5,721 nt of DNA from Oscillospiraceae bacterium. GTDB taxonomy: Bacteria; Bacillota_A; Clostridia; Oscillospirales; Oscillospiraceae. The stretch spans positions 1-5,721 of the forward strand of contig JAFQDR010000085.1 of assembly GCA_017415945.1 (NCBI GenBank). Reading direction: 5' to 3'. This document shows, piece after piece, positions 5,651 through 5,721 of the stretch (its first letter is position 1; every line of letters begins with the position of its first letter). The notes under the pieces are model-generated. The model worked only from the letters and a program-made list of their open reading frames with translations, was not told the DNA's origin and did no database searches. The position numbers and the translations under genes are program-made.

Positions 5651-5721
5651 ATGGAACGATGGAGAAAGAACGGTCGTAACGACGCATATGTTATCGATGT
5701 AGATACGCTTGTTCCCGAAGA
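5651..5721 (+). CDS. 5' end of a probable IS1182-type transposase (cut by right edge)
   Basis: ATG 5651 follows AGGGGG (5638-5643) with a 7-nt spacer and the frame stays open for 23 codons to the edge. The first residues are basic (MERWRKNGRN) and then read DAYVIDVDTLVPE. The ValAsp-Thr-Leu-Val-Pro-Glu stretch near the N-terminus resembles the Asp-Ser-Leu-Val-Pro-x-Asp-His start of IS1182-family DDE transposases, as I recall the family. Twenty-three residues are too few for a firm call. The promoter and dyad layout before it supports a transposase. An unrelated small gene remains possible. No element ends can be identified here. Confidence 0.45.
   Translation, partial: MERWRKNGRNDAYVIDVDTLVPE

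Noticed and set aside
1..5721. CRISPR array, tRNA or rRNA gene, riboswitch
   Set aside because: No regularly spaced direct repeats, no cloverleaf or rRNA-like stretch, and no leader long enough for a riboswitch before the array.

Overview
The window looks like chromosome of an endospore-forming clostridial Firmicute with moderate GC. Two spore-germination (Ger) genes are present, ribosome binding sites are strong AGGAGG type, and intergenic DNA is A/T-rich while the genes are fairly GC-rich. The species cannot be fixed from this sequence.

Layout. Positions 1-1901 (minus strand) hold the start of a germinant-receptor operon. A GerAC-type lipoprotein (750-1901) comes first, followed by a GerAB-type membrane subunit (753 to the left edge, cut off) that overlaps it by 4 nt. 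Positions 1902-2011 are a divergent intergenic region with a sigma-A-like promoter facing right and a perfect 6-bp-arm dyad touching its -35 box. Positions 2012-5542 (plus strand) carry four consecutive paralogous genes of 274, 274, 293 and 293 aa. Each encodes two hotdog-fold domains of the PaaI/4HBT thioesterase type. Gaps are 15 nt (1/2), 97 A/T-rich nt (2/3) and 5 nt (3/4). A strong hairpin at 5558-5583 closes the array. Positions 5600-5721 hold an extended -10 promoter inside a 15-bp dyad and the first 23 codons of another gene, probably an IS1182-type transposase.

How the genes may work together. The two Ger genes would supply the B (membrane) and C (lipoprotein) subunits of a germinant receptor in the spore inner membrane. 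The A subunit is not in the window and cannot lie directly upstream. The four hotdog proteins are probably soluble enzymes or acyl-thioester binders made together. In all four, the N-terminal half keeps the HGG motif but has lost the PaaI-type acid, while the C-terminal half keeps that Asp and in three of four has lost HGG. This suggests one composite active site per polypeptide. The array is the most unusual part of the window; its substrate and any link to germination are unknown. The right-edge gene has a layout like transposase genes whose translation is blocked in read-through transcripts.
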